From NCBI RefSeq assembly GCF_900120295.1, contig NZ_LT635468.1:375606-439605 (forward strand): DNA of 64,000 bases. The letters are read 5' to 3'. The stretch comes from Blautia sp. Marseille-P3201T (lineage in GTDB: Bacteria; Bacillota; Clostridia; Lachnospirales; Lachnospiraceae). Of this stretch, positions 51,249 to 63,742 are shown one piece after another. Below the pieces are notes generated by a model that was not told the DNA's origin, did not search any database, and was given only the letters and a program-made list of their open reading frames with translations. The position numbers were made by a program, and so were the translations under genes. Numbering within the stretch: position 1 is the stretch's first letter; every line of letters begins with the position of its first letter.

Positions 51249-52361
51249 ATGAAATTAGTTTGTCCGAAATCTGAACTTCAAAAAAGTGTCAGTATTGTCA
51301 TGAAAGCCGTTCCCGGCAAAACAACTATGCCTATTTTAGAATGTATTCTTATTGATGCTTCAACAAATGATATTAAATTTACATCGAATGATATGGAATT
51401 AGGCATCGAAACCCGCGTTCAGGGATTAGTTTTAGAAAAAGGCATTATTGCTTTAGATGCAAAAATCTTTTCAGAAATTGTTCGTAAACTTCCGGACAAT
51501 GATGTTACTATTGAAACTGATGAAAAATTAAATGCAACAATTACCTGTGAAAAAGCAAAATTTAATATTCCCGGTAAATCAGGTGAAGATTTTTCTTATT
51601 TACCTTTAATAGAAAAAAATGATTGTATACGGGTTTCACAGTTTACTTTAAAAGAAATAATTCGTCAGACGATTTTTTCCATTGCTGTTAATGAAAACAA
51701 TAAATTGATGACAGGTGAACTTTTTCAGATAGAAAATAATATGTTAAGAGTTATTTCTCTTGACGGACATCGTATTTCTATCAGAAAAATCGCTTTAAAA
51801 GAAAACTGTGAAGACCGCAAAGTAGTTGTTCCGGGAAAAACATTAAATGAAATCAGTAAAATTTTATCCGGTGAACTGGAAGATATGGTTGAGATTTATC
51901 TTTCTGCAAATCATATTTTATTTGAATTTGATGATACAAAAGTTGTTTCTCGTTTAATTGAAGGAGAATACTTTAAGATTGACCAGATGCTTTCCAGTGA
52001 TTATGAAACAAAAGTAAAAATTAATAAAAAAGAATTTTTAGATTGTATTGACAGAGCCACACTTCTTGTAAAAGAAGGTGATAAAAAGCCAATTATTATC
52101 AATATTCAGAATGGACAGATGGAGCTTCGCATTGACTCACAGATCGGTTCCATGAAAGAAGATATTGATATTGAAAAAGAGGGTAAAGATATTATGATCG
52201 GTTTTAATCCGAAGTTTTTAATTGATGCCCTTAAGGTAATTGATGATGAAGAAGTCAGCATTTATCTTATGAATGCTAAGGCTCCATGTTTTATCCGTGA
52301 TGATAATCAGCAGTATATTTATCTGATTTTGCCTGTAAACTTTAATGCTGTCAGCAGATAA
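51249..52361 (+). CDS. dnaN: DNA polymerase III beta subunit (sliding clamp)
   Basis: A 370-residue three-domain clamp. N-terminal KLVCPKSELQKSVSIVMKAVPGKTTMPILECIL, LEIGTRVQG-like surface, and the C-terminal LMNAKAPCFIRDDNQQYIYLILPVN contain the usual clamp motifs that bind polymerase and other partners. Normal length, with conserved dnaA-dnaN order. Confidence 0.96.
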   Translation: MKLVCPKSELQKSVSIVMKAVPGKTTMPILECILIDASTNDIKFTSNDMELGIETRVQGLVLEKGIIALDAKIFSEIVRKLPDNDVTIETDEKLNATITCEKAKFNIPGKSGEDFSYLPLIEKNDCIRVSQFTLKEIIRQTIFSIAVNENNKLMTGELFQIENNMLRVISLDGHRISIRKIALKENCEDRKVVVPGKTLNEISKILSGELEDMVEIYLSANHILFEFDDTKVVSRLIEGEYFKIDQMLSSDYETKVKINKKEFLDCIDRATLLVKEGDKKPIIINIQNGQMELRIDSQIGSMKEDIDIEKEGKDIMIGFNPKFLIDALKVIDDEEVSIYLMNAKAPCFIRDDNQQYIYLILPVNFNAVSR

Positions 52362-52372
52362 AAGGAGAAAAA

Positions 52373-52582
52373 ATGGAAGTAATTAAGCTTAGAGATGAAT
52401 TTATAAAGTTAGGCCAGGCTTTAAAAGCCGCAAATTTGGTGGAAGACGGTGTTGAAGCCAAGTATGTCATTCAGGATGGCGAAGTTATGGTGAATGGGGA
52501 AACAGATACCAGACGAGGCCGTAAATTATATGATGGTGATGTGATTTCTTTCCATGGAGAAGAAATTAAAATTGTAAAATAG
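52373..52582 (+). CDS. yaaA: S4-domain RNA-binding protein YaaA
   Basis: 69 residues, almost entirely an S4 RNA-binding fold: LRDEFIKLGQALKAANLVEDG ... VNGETDTRRGRKLYDGDVI. The gene sits between dnaN and recF in many Firmicutes, 11 bp after dnaN. Probably ribosome- or RNA-associated; its function is not well established. Confidence 0.9.
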   Translation: MEVIKLRDEFIKLGQALKAANLVEDGVEAKYVIQDGEVMVNGETDTRRGRKLYDGDVISFHGEEIKIVK

Positions 52583-52590
52583 GTGTATAC

Positions 52591-53676
52591 ATGTATATCG
52601 AATCAATAGAACTTAAAAATTACAGAAATTATGACGCATTGGCATTAGAATTTGATAAGGGAACCAATATTTTTTATGGGGATAATGCCCAGGGAAAAAC
52701 AAATATACTGGAAGCTGCATATTTATGCAGTACAACAAAATCCCACAGGGGGAGTAAGGACAGAGAGATGATAAAGTTCGATGCGGATGAGGCGCATATC
52801 CGTATGTTTGTAAATAAAGACGGTATATCTCGTAAAATTGACATGCACTTAAAGAAGAGCAAGCCAAAAGGAATTGCCATAGATGGAATTCCTATCCGCA
52901 AAGCCAGTGAATTGTTTGGTATTTTAAATATTGTGTTTTTCTCGCCTGAGGACTTAAATATTATTAAAAATGGTCCGGGGGAGAGAAGGCGTTTTATGGA
53001 TTTGGAACTATGCCAGCTGGATAAACTTTATTTATCCGGTTTATCCAGTTATAATCATATTCTGAACCAGAGAAATAAGCTTTTAAAGGATATTGCCTTT
53101 CAGGAGTCCCTGAAAGACACTTTAGAAGTCTGGGATCAGCAGTTTGTACAATACGGTAAAGAAATTATTGAAACACGCCGCAGGTTTATTGATGAGATAA
53201 ATGGTATTATGGAGGAGATACATAGCAGTATCACCGGAAACCGTGAAAAAATAGAGCTGGTTTATGAACCCAGTGTAACCAGTGAGGAATTTTATCATGA
53301 ACTTTCCAGAAACAGAGAAAAAGACTGCCGCTTTAAGCAGACCTCCGTAGGACCTCACAGAGATGATTTTTGTGTAAAGGTCAATGGAATTGATATTCGC
53401 AGATATGGCTCTCAGGGACAACAGCGGACTGCTGCACTGTCTTTAAAGCTTTCGGAAATTCACATGGTTAAAAAAGTGATAAAAGATATGCCGGTTCTGC
53501 TTTTGGATGATGTTTTGTCAGAGCTTGACTCGAACCGGCAGAATTATCTTTTAAACAGCATCAGTCATGTGCAGACTATGATTACCTGTACAGGCTTAGA
53601 TGATTTTATAGATAAAAGGTTTCATATCAACAAAATTTTTAAAGTAATAGATGGAAATGTATTTTGTCCTTCCTGA
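52591..53676 (+). CDS. recF: DNA replication and repair protein RecF
   Basis: 361 residues. SMC-like ATPase with Walker A YGDNAQGKTNILEAAYL near residue 30, signature YGSQGQQRTAALSLKLSE at about 270, and Walker B PVLLLDDVLSELD at about 305. It loads RecA at gaps with RecO/RecR. It starts 9 bp after yaaA, in the conserved dnaA-dnaN-yaaA-recF-gyrB-gyrA series. Confidence 0.96.
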   Translation: MYIESIELKNYRNYDALALEFDKGTNIFYGDNAQGKTNILEAAYLCSTTKSHRGSKDREMIKFDADEAHIRMFVNKDGISRKIDMHLKKSKPKGIAIDGIPIRKASELFGILNIVFFSPEDLNIIKNGPGERRRFMDLELCQLDKLYLSGLSSYNHILNQRNKLLKDIAFQESLKDTLEVWDQQFVQYGKEIIETRRRFIDEINGIMEEIHSSITGNREKIELVYEPSVTSEEFYHELSRNREKDCRFKQTSVGPHRDDFCVKVNGIDIRRYGSQGQQRTAALSLKLSEIHMVKKVIKDMPVLLLDDVLSELDSNRQNYLLNSISHVQTMITCTGLDDFIDKRFHINKIFKVIDGNVFCPS

Positions 53677-53680
53677 ATGA

Positions 53681-55678
<1,998 letters not shown>

Positions 55679-55705
55679 TAACCCTGCATGATAAGGAGAA
55701 GCTAA

Positions 55706-58165
55706 ATGGAAGAAAATGTATTTGATAAAATTCAGGAAGTGGACTTACAGAAGAAGATGGAGGAGTCTTATATTGAGTATGCCATGAGCGTAATTGCTTC
55801 ACGAGCCCTTCCTGATGTAAGAGACGGGTTAAAACCTGTTCAAAGAAGAATTCTTTACTCCATGATTGAGCTGAATAATGGGCCGGATAAGCCTCATAGA
55901 AAATGTGCCCGTATCGTAGGTGATACCATGGGTAAATATCATCCTCATGGTGACAGCTCTATTTATGGTGCGTTAGTAAATATGGCACAGGACTGGTCTA
56001 CACGTTATCCTTTGGTAGACGGTCATGGAAACTTCGGTTCTGTGGATGGAGACGGCGCTGCTGCCATGCGTTATACAGAGGCGCGTTTAAGTAAAATTTC
56101 CATGGAAATGCTGGCAGATATCAATAAAAATACCATTGATTTTGCACCGAACTTTGATGGAACAGAAAAAGAACCTACGGTTCTTCCGTCCAGATATCCA
56201 AACCTTCTGGTAAACGGAACCTCCGGTATTGCCGTTGGTATGGCAACGAATATACCTCCTCACAATTTAAGAGAAATTATAAATGCAGTTGTTAAAATTA
56301 TTGATAATCAGATTGAGGAGCAGAGAGAAACTACGATTGATGAATTGCTGTCAATTGTAAAAGGACCGGATTTCCCAACCGGGGCAACGATTTTGGGTAC
56401 AAGGGGAATTGAGGAAGCATATCGTACAGGACGTGGCAAAATCAGAGTGCGTGCGGTGACAGATATTGAAACACTTCCAAACGGAAAGAGTCAGATTATT
56501 GTTACAGAGCTGCCATATATGGTAAATAAAGCCAGACTGATTGAAAAGATTGCGGAATTAGTAAGAGATAAGAAAATTGATGGAATTACAGACATCAGTG
56601 ACCATTCCAACAGGGAAGGTATGCGTATCTGTATTACTTTAAGACGTGATGCAAATGCAAATGTTATTTTAAACCGCCTGTACAAACATACACAGATGCA
56701 GGATACTTTTGGTGTGATTATGCTGGCATTAGTAGGTAATACACCAAAGGTTATGAACCTTCTTGAAATGCTTCAGTATTATCTGGCACATCAGGAAGAA
56801 GTTGTTACAAGAAGAACTCAGTATGATTTAAATAAGGCAGAAGCCAGAGCTCATATTGTGTCAGGTCTGTTAAAAGCATTAGATGTTATTGATCAGGTTA
56901 TTCAGATTATCAGAAGTTCTAAAACAAGGCAGGAAGCAAAAGAAACTTTGATGGAAAATTTTGGATTTTCAGATGTACAGGCTCAGGAAATTGTTAATAT
57001 GCGTTTGTATCAGCTGACCGGTATGGAAAGAGAACGTCTGGAAAAGGAATTTCAGGAGTTAGAAACTAAAATCAGAGAATTAAAAGCAATTCTTGCAGAT
57101 AGAAATCTGCTGCTTCGTGTTATCAGACAGGAAATTCTGGTTATTGCGGATAAATATGGAGATGACAGAAGAACAGCCATTGGATATGATGAATTTGATA
57201 TTTCCATGGAGGATTTAATTCCAAAGGAAAATACAGTCATTGCCATGACAAAACTGGGTTACATAAAGAGGATGACCGTAGACAATTTCCGCAGTCAGAA
57301 CCGCGGAGGAAAAGGTATTAAAGGCATGTCAACCATTGATGATGACTATATTGAGGAGCTTTTAATGACAACTACGCATCATTATCTTATGTTCTTTACC
57401 AGTGCAGGGCGTGTATACAGAATTAAGGCTTATGAAATTCCGGAGGCAAGCCGTACAGCAAGAGGAACGGCGATTATCAATCTGCTTCAGCTTCAGCCGG
57501 AAGAAAAGATTACAGCCGTAATTCCAATCAATGAGTTTAAGAAGGGTAATTATCTGTTTATGGCAACCAAGAATGGTTTAGTCAAGAAAACTCCGATTGA
57601 AGACTATGAAAATGTGAGAAAGACAGGTCTTGCAGCCATTGCTTTAAGGGAAGATGATGAGCTGATTGAAGTTAAATTTACAGATAATAAGAAGGATATT
57701 ATCCTGGTTACAAAATTCGGGCAGTGTATTCGATTTAATGAAACTGACGTAAGAAGTACCGGTAGAGTTTCTATGGGAGTAAGAGGCATTAATCTTCTGG
57801 AAGAAGATGAAGTTATCGGTATGCAGCTTACCTGTCAGGGGGATTATCTGTTGATTGTATCAGAGAAGGGACTTGGAAAGAGAACTTCTATCAGCGAATT
57901 TACACGTCAAAATAGGGGTGGAAAAGGTGTAAAATGTTATAAGATTACAGAAAAAACAGGTAATGTAATCGGTGTCAAAGCAGTAAACAGCGAAAATGAA
58001 ATTATGATGATAACAACAGAGGGAATTATTATCCGTCTGGAATGTGAAGATATTTCTATTTTAGGAAGAATTACTTCCGGTGTAAAACTTATGGACTTAA
58101 AGGACGATATTACAGTTGCAAGTATTGCAAAGGTAAGAGAGAAAGAGGAAAATCTCACCGAGTAG
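55706..58165 (+). CDS. gyrA: DNA gyrase subunit A
   Basis: 819 residues. Breakage-reunion domain: [20 protein letters not shown], the quinolone-resistance segment [17 protein letters not shown] with Ser at the usual position 83-equivalent (wild type), and catalytic Tyr in [14 protein letters not shown]. The C-terminal beta-pinwheel has the GyrA box [11 protein letters not shown] (and a later [11 protein letters not shown]). Full length, 27 bp after gyrB. Confidence 0.97.
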   Translation: MEENVFDKIQEVDLQKKMEESYIEYAMSVIASRALPDVRDGLKPVQRRILYSMIELNNGPDKPHRKCARIVGDTMGKYHPHGDSSIYGALVNMAQDWSTRYPLVDGHGNFGSVDGDGAAAMRYTEARLSKISMEMLADINKNTIDFAPNFDGTEKEPTVLPSRYPNLLVNGTSGIAVGMATNIPPHNLREIINAVVKIIDNQIEEQRETTIDELLSIVKGPDFPTGATILGTRGIEEAYRTGRGKIRVRAVTDIETLPNGKSQIIVTELPYMVNKARLIEKIAELVRDKKIDGITDISDHSNREGMRICITLRRDANANVILNRLYKHTQMQDTFGVIMLALVGNTPKVMNLLEMLQYYLAHQEEVVTRRTQYDLNKAEARAHIVSGLLKALDVIDQVIQIIRSSKTRQEAKETLMENFGFSDVQAQEIVNMRLYQLTGMERERLEKEFQELETKIRELKAILADRNLLLRVIRQEILVIADKYGDDRRTAIGYDEFDISMEDLIPKENTVIAMTKLGYIKRMTVDNFRSQNRGGKGIKGMSTIDDDYIEELLMTTTHHYLMFFTSAGRVYRIKAYEIPEASRTARGTAIINLLQLQPEEKITAVIPINEFKKGNYLFMATKNGLVKKTPIEDYENVRKTGLAAIALREDDELIEVKFTDNKKDIILVTKFGQCIRFNETDVRSTGRVSMGVRGINLLEEDEVIGMQLTCQGDYLLIVSEKGLGKRTSISEFTRQNRGGKGVKCYKITEKTGNVIGVKAVNSENEIMMITTEGIIIRLECEDISILGRITSGVKLMDLKDDITVASIAKVREKEENLTE

Positions 58166-58178
58166 GAGAATGGGGAGT

Positions 58179-58760
58179 ATGAAGAATAAAAAAGGGATTA
58201 TAATTGGAATAGTTATGATGTTCATACTGTTAATGGGCGGATGTGGCACAAAAGTAAGCTACAAAAGCCCGGAAGCAGTAGTAAAGTCATTAATCAGCGC
58301 TTATCAAAATCAGGATCAGAAAGCAGTAAAGAAATGTTTTGGTCTTGATCCGGATAAGAAATGTGCAAAGGAGATTAAGAAGGAAATCGACTATAATATG
58401 AATTATTTTAAAGCACATGAAGCTGAAAAGGTAGAGTTTAAAAAAGCAAAGTCTTTAGGAAAATTTGAAAAAAAGGAACTGGTATATGTGTGGTACGATT
58501 ACAAAGTGAAAAAGCAGAAAGAAACTTTGGAAGTACCGGCTATGTCTTTCTATTATGTGAAACAGAAAGATAAGAAGTACTATGCTGTACCTGCAAAAGA
58601 TGTAAATGAGAAAATGAGTGAAAACTCCAGAAAGAAATATAGTGAATTTATGAAGGGGGATGTTTATCAGGAATATGATAAGGCATATCAGACCTTTATC
58701 AGAAAAAATCCTAAGTATGAAAACAGCCTGCAGAATAAATTTCAGGAAATAACAAAATAA
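58179..58760 (+). CDS. Putative lipoprotein, unknown function
   Basis: 193 residues from the ATG at 58179 (AGGAG 10 bp upstream; another ATG at 58170 is too close). Signal peptide with lipobox LMGGCG (Cys at about 23), then a Lys-rich extracytoplasmic domain with SPEAVVKSLISAYQNQDQKAVKKCFGL, resembling NTF2-like/DUF4878-type lipoproteins. It follows gyrA by 13 bp and may be read through from it. No known function. Confidence 0.65.
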   Translation: MKNKKGIIIGIVMMFILLMGGCGTKVSYKSPEAVVKSLISAYQNQDQKAVKKCFGLDPDKKCAKEIKKEIDYNMNYFKAHEAEKVEFKKAKSLGKFEKKELVYVWYDYKVKKQKETLEVPAMSFYYVKQKDKKYYAVPAKDVNEKMSENSRKKYSEFMKGDVYQEYDKAYQTFIRKNPKYENSLQNKFQEITK

Positions 58761-58771
58761 CGGAGAGAACA

Positions 58772-59482
58772 GTGAAAAGAATAATTTTGATGGTGGCGTA
58801 TAATATTCTCTTAGTGCCGTTTATGTGGTTTAAGTTATGCTATTATGCACGGCATGTAGAGAAATATACAGAAGAAGAACGTTATAAAATGCTGCGTTTT
58901 ATTGACAGTAGAGCAATTAAGGGCGGACGTATTACAATTGATGTACATGGACAGGAAAACATACCAAATGAAGACGGATTTATGTTTTTTCCAAATCATC
59001 AGGGATTGTTTGATGTCCTTGCGATTATGCATGCATGTCCAAGGCCTTTTTCTGTGGTCATGAAAAAGGAAGTGCAGAATATACCATTTTTGAAACAGGT
59101 ATTTGCATGTATGAAAGCATATGCCATTGACAGAGAAGATGTAAGGCAATCAATGCAGGTTATTCTTCAGGTGGCAAAAGAAGTTAAGGATGGCAGAAAT
59201 TACTTGATTTTTCCAGAGGGGACAAGGACAAAAGACCCGAACAACGTACATGATTTTAAAGGCGGAAGCTTTAAAAGCGCCACAAAGGCAAAATGTCCCA
59301 TTGTTCCTGTGGCATTGATTGACTCTTATAAATCTTTTGATACAAAGTCGATTAAGAGAGTTACTGTTCAGGTCCATATTTTAAAACCTATGCTTTATGA
59401 AGAATATAAGGATATGAAAACAGTAGAGATTGCTGCAGAAGTAAAATCACGTATTGAAAAAGTCATAAAGGAAAACGAATAA
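58772..59482 (+). CDS. plsC: 1-acyl-sn-glycerol-3-phosphate acyltransferase (PlsC family)
   Basis: 236 residues from a GTG at 58772 after GGAG. Membrane-associated N-terminal helix (about 1-25). Acyltransferase motifs: HX4D in PNHQGLFDVL (about 70), FPEGTRTKD (about 148) and VPVALIDSYKSF. It converts lysophosphatidic acid to phosphatidic acid in phospholipid synthesis. It closes the gyrA-lipoprotein stretch and is followed by a terminator. Another acyl-acceptor is possible. Confidence 0.85.
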   Translation: MKRIILMVAYNILLVPFMWFKLCYYARHVEKYTEEERYKMLRFIDSRAIKGGRITIDVHGQENIPNEDGFMFFPNHQGLFDVLAIMHACPRPFSVVMKKEVQNIPFLKQVFACMKAYAIDREDVRQSMQVILQVAKEVKDGRNYLIFPEGTRTKDPNNVHDFKGGSFKSATKAKCPIVPVALIDSYKSFDTKSIKRVTVQVHILKPMLYEEYKDMKTVEIAAEVKSRIEKVIKENE

Positions 59483-59513
59483 AAAGGAACTGTCAAATAC
59501 GACAGTTCCTTTT
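59482..59513. terminator. Bidirectional terminator between plsC and the AraC gene
   Basis: A 13-bp stem AAAAGGAACTGTC/GACAGTTCCTTTT with a 6-nt loop and T residues on both strands; the right arm reaches the last stop codon of the convergent AraC gene. Confidence 0.85.
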
Positions 59514-60318
59514 AATTTAATTTCCGAAACTCTAGGGGAGTCATTCCTGTAGTTTTTTTAAACATGGCAATGAAGTGGCTGGAGTCCGTGAAACCACTTT
59601 TTCGTGCAATAGATTGCACCTCCATGTTAGGAAAGGTCAGAAGAAATTCTTTTGCTTTATTCATTCTCCAGGTTGTAAGATATTCGTATGCAGAACATCC
59701 GAGAAAACGATGGAAAAGGCGAGTCAGATATTGGGGAGTAATATAAACCATGTTGCTCAATTCCTGAATGTTCAGTTCTTCGCCGTAATTGTTTTCAATT
59801 TCTTTTAAAACGGGAGCAACATATCTTTGATAGAGTGGTTCGTGGATAAAATTTTCTGTGGAAACACCATTGGCAAAGAACATAAGAAGACGATAGCAGT
59901 CAATTGATAATGCTTTTGCGTCTAAAGGGGGATGCTCATATTTTTTTATGGTGTTTTTAATAATCTGTGCGATTTGTGCTCCTTGTTCTTTCGAGGTAAA
60001 AATAACCGGTCTGCCGCCAAGAATTTTTCCGATATTGCTTTCCAGCGTTCCGGCAAAGGTAAAAAAGCAGGTATTCCATACATCTGTTTCTCCGTAGTAG
60101 GAATGGTTAATATATGGAGCAATGAGAAATCCTTCTCCCTCTTTTAAGGTATAATGTTTTCCCTGAATGGAAATATTTCCCAATCCTTTTTCTGTTTGCA
60201 AATAATGATAGAGAGGATACCCCTTTGGGCGAATGGTGGCTTCCTGTGTCCAATGGTTTCCAATGGAATTAAAGGTAAATGGTTCGTTTACGGGAGTGTC
60301 TCTGAAGTAAATGGGCAT
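59512..60318 (-). CDS. AraC-family transcriptional regulator
   Basis: 268 residues from the ATG at 60318 (AGGTGA upstream; an in-frame GTG lies at 60327). N-terminal cupin-like AraC_binding domain (about 15-145, HYTLKEGEGFLIAPYINHSYYG). C-terminal double helix-turn-helix (about 165-268) with LNIQELSNMVYITPQYLTRLFHRFLG and VQSIARKSGFTDSSHFIAMFKKTTGMTPLEFRK. Divergent from the beta-galactosidase gene, so it probably activates it in response to a galactoside (inference). Confidence 0.88.
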   Translation of the reverse strand: MPIYFRDTPVNEPFTFNSIGNHWTQEATIRPKGYPLYHYLQTEKGLGNISIQGKHYTLKEGEGFLIAPYINHSYYGETDVWNTCFFTFAGTLESNIGKILGGRPVIFTSKEQGAQIAQIIKNTIKKYEHPPLDAKALSIDCYRLLMFFANGVSTENFIHEPLYQRYVAPVLKEIENNYGEELNIQELSNMVYITPQYLTRLFHRFLGCSAYEYLTTWRMNKAKEFLLTFPNMEVQSIARKSGFTDSSHFIAMFKKTTGMTPLEFRKLN

Positions 60319-60428
60319 TTTTATCACCTGTTTCGAAATGTTATATTATTTAGCTAAACATATCATACAATATGGGGAATATCAATGGTAAAATAAATGC
60401 ATATCAGTAAAAGAAAGGGAGAAACAGA

Positions 60429-63400
60429 ATGAAAACATTTGATTATAATCTGGTTAAAAATCCTGAATATTTCAGAGATAATCGTTTAGAAGCACATTCC
60501 AGTCATAAATATTATCCATCTTTGGAAGCTATGGAGCTTGAGGAGGAAGATTTTAAATACAGTTTAAATGGACTTTGGAAATTCCACTATGCGAAAAATT
60601 ACAGAAGCAGCATACAGGGATTTGAAAAAGAAGAATATTGTTGTAAATCATGGGACGATATTCGTGTTCCTGCTCATATTCAGATGGAAGGGTATGATGT
60701 GCCACAGTATGCCAATGTGCAGTATCCATGGGAAGGAAAAGAATACATTGTACCGGGAGAAATTCCAGAGGAGTTTAATCCGGTGGCAAGTTATGTGAAA
60801 TATTTTGAAGTTCCACAGAACATGAAAGGAAAAAGAATTTTTATATCTTTTCATGGAGCAGAAAGTGGACTGGCAGTTTGGTTAAATGGGGAATTTGTAG
60901 GATATAGTGAAGACAGTTTTACGCCTTCTGAATTTGAATTGACTCCTTATATCAAAGAAGGAAAGAACAAGCTGGCAGCGCAGGTGTTTAAATGGACAAG
61001 CAGCAGCTGGTGCGAGGATCAGGACTTTTTCAGGTTTTCAGGGCTTTATAGAGATGTATACCTGTATACAATTCCGGAGGTCCATGTAACAGATTTAAGA
61101 GTCAGAACTCTTTTGGACGATACTTTTACAAAGGCAGATTTGGAAATTAAAATAAAAGCTTCTGCAAAAGGAAATGTCCGTATTACTTTATTACATAAAG
61201 GAGAAACTGTTTGCCAGCAGGAAAATTCATTGGAAAAAGACAGTACTTTTGTAATAAAAGTAGAAAATCCAGAACTCTGGAGTGCAGAAGTGCCAAATCT
61301 CTATGATTTACTACTGGAAGTAAGGAATGAAAATGGGGATGTAGTGGAAGTAGTCCCGCAAAAAGTAGGATTTCGCAGATTTGAGATGAAAGATAAAATC
61401 ATGACATTAAACGGAAAGCGTATTGTATTTAAGGGTGTTAATCGTCATGAATTTTGTTCTACAACAGGGCGTTATGTAAAAAAAGAAGATGTAATAAAAG
61501 ATATTATTACCATGAAACAGAATAATATTAATGCAATCCGTACCAGTCATTATCCGGATGAAACCATGATTTATGAGCTTTGTGATGAATTTGGATTATA
61601 TATGATTGCAGAAAATAATATGGAGTCTCATGGTTCCTGGGATGCTCCTGCTGTATATGCAGGTGATAAATCAGGAATTGTGCCTATGGATAATCCGAAA
61701 TGGCAGGCAATGATGCTGGATAGGGTGAATTCTATGTATCAGAGAGATAAAAATCATCCATCGATTTTAATCTGGTCCTGCGGAAATGAGTCTTATGGCG
61801 GTAAAGATATTTACGAAATGTCCAGATTTTATAAAAATGAAGATCCTACCAGATTAGTGCATTATGAAGGTGTATTCCATGACAGACGATATAATGACAC
61901 CAGTGATATGGAAAGTCAGATGTATACAAGTGTAGAAAATATTAAAAAGTTTTTGGAAAAGGACAGAAGCAAGCCATTTATCTGCTGTGAATATACACAT
62001 GCTATGGGAAACTCCTGTGGTGCAATGCACAAGTATACAGATTTGACTGATACAGAACCTTTATATCAAGGCGGATTTATCTGGGATTATATTGATCAGT
62101 CTATTGATAAAAAAGACCGCTATGGAAAAGTTTATCAGGCTTATGGCGGTGATTTTGGAGATCATCCTTGCGATTATAATTTCAGTGGAAATGGAATTGT
62201 TTATGGAAAGGATAGAAATCCTTCTCCTAAAATGCAGGAGGTAAAATTTAATTATCAAAATATAACAGCAGCAGTAGAAAAAGATAAGGTGACAGTTATC
62301 AATAAAAATCTTTTTGTGAATACCAATACCTTTGATTGTGTAGTAGCTTTACAAAAAGATGGAAAGCTGATAAAACAGGCAGCTCTTGAAACGAATACAG
62401 AGCCTCTTTCAAAAGAAGAATATAAACTTCCAATTCCTGTTCAGACATCGCAGGGAGAATATACGATCACAGTATCCTTCTTGTTAAAAGAAGATACTTT
62501 ATGGGCAAAGAGAGGTCATGAAGTAGCTTTTGGACAGTACGTTTATGAAGTTGCAAAAGAAAGAGAAGAGCATAAGGGTGAATTCGAGGTTGTTAACAGT
62601 GACCATAATTTTGGAGTAAAAGGTGAAAACTTTGAAGTGATGTTCTCTTACTTAAATGGTGGATTAGTATCCTATCGTTATGGCGGAGCAGAGATGATAA
62701 AAGCAATTCCGAAGCCTAATTTCTGGAGAACGCCTACAGATAATGATGAAGGAAACTTGATGCCTATGCGTTATGCACAGTGGAAGATTGCAAGTATGTA
62801 TCTTTCCCATAAAAAACCATCCAATGGAAATTATCCGGATAGTATGAACCCTGAAATTGAAATTACAGAGGAATATGCAAAAATCACATATACTTACTAT
62901 TTACCTACTACACCGGAGGCATATTGTAATCTTTCTTATAAAGTATATGCTGATGGATATATTGAGACAGAATTGTATTATGAACCTGTAAAAGAGCTGA
63001 AAGATATGCCGGAGTTTGGGGTAATCTTTAAATTTGATGCAGATTATGAAAATGTTTCCTGGTATGGAATGGGGTATGAAGAAACCTATGCAGACAGATG
63101 TAAGGGCGCAAAACTTGGTATCTATAAAAATAAAGTGAAAGACAATATGGCAAAATATTTAAATCCACAGGAATGTGGAAATAAAACAGGTGTACGCTGG
63201 GCATCCGTTACAGATTGTAAGGGAAGAGGCATGTTGTTCACAGGTGATAAAGTGGAATTTTCTGCGCTTCCTTATACACCACACGAAATGGAAAATGCCA
63301 GACATGATTTTGAACTTCCTCAGATACACTATACAGTAGTACGTGTTTCAAAGCAGCAGATGGGTGTTGGCGGAGATGACAGTTGGGGAGCAAAGACACA

Positions 63401-63464
63401 TAAAGAATATCTTCTAAATACAGAAGAACCAATGAAATTTACATTTGGATTTAAAGGAATATAA
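60429..63464 (+). CDS. Beta-galactosidase, GH2 (LacZ type)
   Basis: 1011 residues with the five-domain LacZ layout: sugar-binding jelly roll (PAHIQMEGYDVPQYANVQYPW), immunoglobulin-like domains, TIM barrel with GVNRHEFCSTTGR, acid/base Glu about 454 in WSCGNESYGG and nucleophile Glu about 520 in CCEYTHAMGNS, then a domain-5 beta-sandwich with FWRTPTDNDEGN. Cytoplasmic, no signal. It hydrolyses beta-galactosides such as lactose. AAAGGGAG precedes the ATG. No permease is adjacent, so uptake must be encoded elsewhere. Confidence 0.93.
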   Translation: MKTFDYNLVKNPEYFRDNRLEAHSSHKYYPSLEAMELEEEDFKYSLNGLWKFHYAKNYRSSIQGFEKEEYCCKSWDDIRVPAHIQMEGYDVPQYANVQYPWEGKEYIVPGEIPEEFNPVASYVKYFEVPQNMKGKRIFISFHGAESGLAVWLNGEFVGYSEDSFTPSEFELTPYIKEGKNKLAAQVFKWTSSSWCEDQDFFRFSGLYRDVYLYTIPEVHVTDLRVRTLLDDTFTKADLEIKIKASAKGNVRITLLHKGETVCQQENSLEKDSTFVIKVENPELWSAEVPNLYDLLLEVRNENGDVVEVVPQKVGFRRFEMKDKIMTLNGKRIVFKGVNRHEFCSTTGRYVKKEDVIKDIITMKQNNINAIRTSHYPDETMIYELCDEFGLYMIAENNMESHGSWDAPAVYAGDKSGIVPMDNPKWQAMMLDRVNSMYQRDKNHPSILIWSCGNESYGGKDIYEMSRFYKNEDPTRLVHYEGVFHDRRYNDTSDMESQMYTSVENIKKFLEKDRSKPFICCEYTHAMGNSCGAMHKYTDLTDTEPLYQGGFIWDYIDQSIDKKDRYGKVYQAYGGDFGDHPCDYNFSGNGIVYGKDRNPSPKMQEVKFNYQNITAAVEKDKVTVINKNLFVNTNTFDCVVALQKDGKLIKQAALETNTEPLSKEEYKLPIPVQTSQGEYTITVSFLLKEDTLWAKRGHEVAFGQYVYEVAKEREEHKGEFEVVNSDHNFGVKGENFEVMFSYLNGGLVSYRYGGAEMIKAIPKPNFWRTPTDNDEGNLMPMRYAQWKIASMYLSHKKPSNGNYPDSMNPEIEITEEYAKITYTYYLPTTPEAYCNLSYKVYADGYIETELYYEPVKELKDMPEFGVIFKFDADYENVSWYGMGYEETYADRCKGAKLGIYKNKVKDNMAKYLNPQECGNKTGVRWASVTDCKGRGMLFTGDKVEFSALPYTPHEMENARHDFELPQIHYTVVRVSKQQMGVGGDDSWGAKTHKEYLLNTEEPMKFTFGFKGI

Positions 63465-63474
63465 TGAAAAAGAA

Positions 63475-63510
63475 AACTGCATCAGGTAAAATATCTGGTG
63501 CAGTATTTCC
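63475..63510 (+). terminator. Weak terminator after the beta-galactosidase gene
   Basis: ACTGCATCAG pairs with CTGGTGCAGT (one mismatch), then ATTTCC. It ends the gene 10-40 bp past the stop. The T-run is short. Confidence 0.5.
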
Positions 63511-63546
63511 CTAAAAACAGAAAAAAATAAAATTTTAAAAAAGTCA

Positions 63547-63576
63547 TTGACAAATGTGAGTAAAATAAGATATAAT
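63547..63576 (+). promoter_or_regulatory. Promoter of tRNA-Ser
   Basis: TTGACA (63547-63552), 18-bp spacer, TATAAT (63571-63576), perfect consensus boxes 52 bp before the tRNA. Confidence 0.85.
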
Positions 63577-63628
63577 CAATTTTGCTCATACAGAGCAGAT
63601 AATTGAATAAAATATTTATTCAGGCGTT

Positions 63629-63716
63629 GGAGAAATACTCAAGTGGCTGAAGAGGTGCCCCTGCTAAGGGTATAGACGGTTTACGCCGTGCGAGGGTTCA
63701 AATCCCTCTTTCTCCG
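63629..63716 (+). tRNA. tRNA-Ser (anticodon GCU)
   Basis: 88 nt. Acceptor GGAGAAA/TTTCTCC, anticodon loop CTGCTAA giving GCT, a long class II variable arm (TATAGACGGTTTACGCCGTG) and T-arm GAGGG-TTCAAAT-CCCTC. CCA is not encoded. It decodes AGC/AGU. Confidence 0.95.
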
Positions 63717-63742
63717 CTGTAACAAGTAGTTACAAAAAAGTG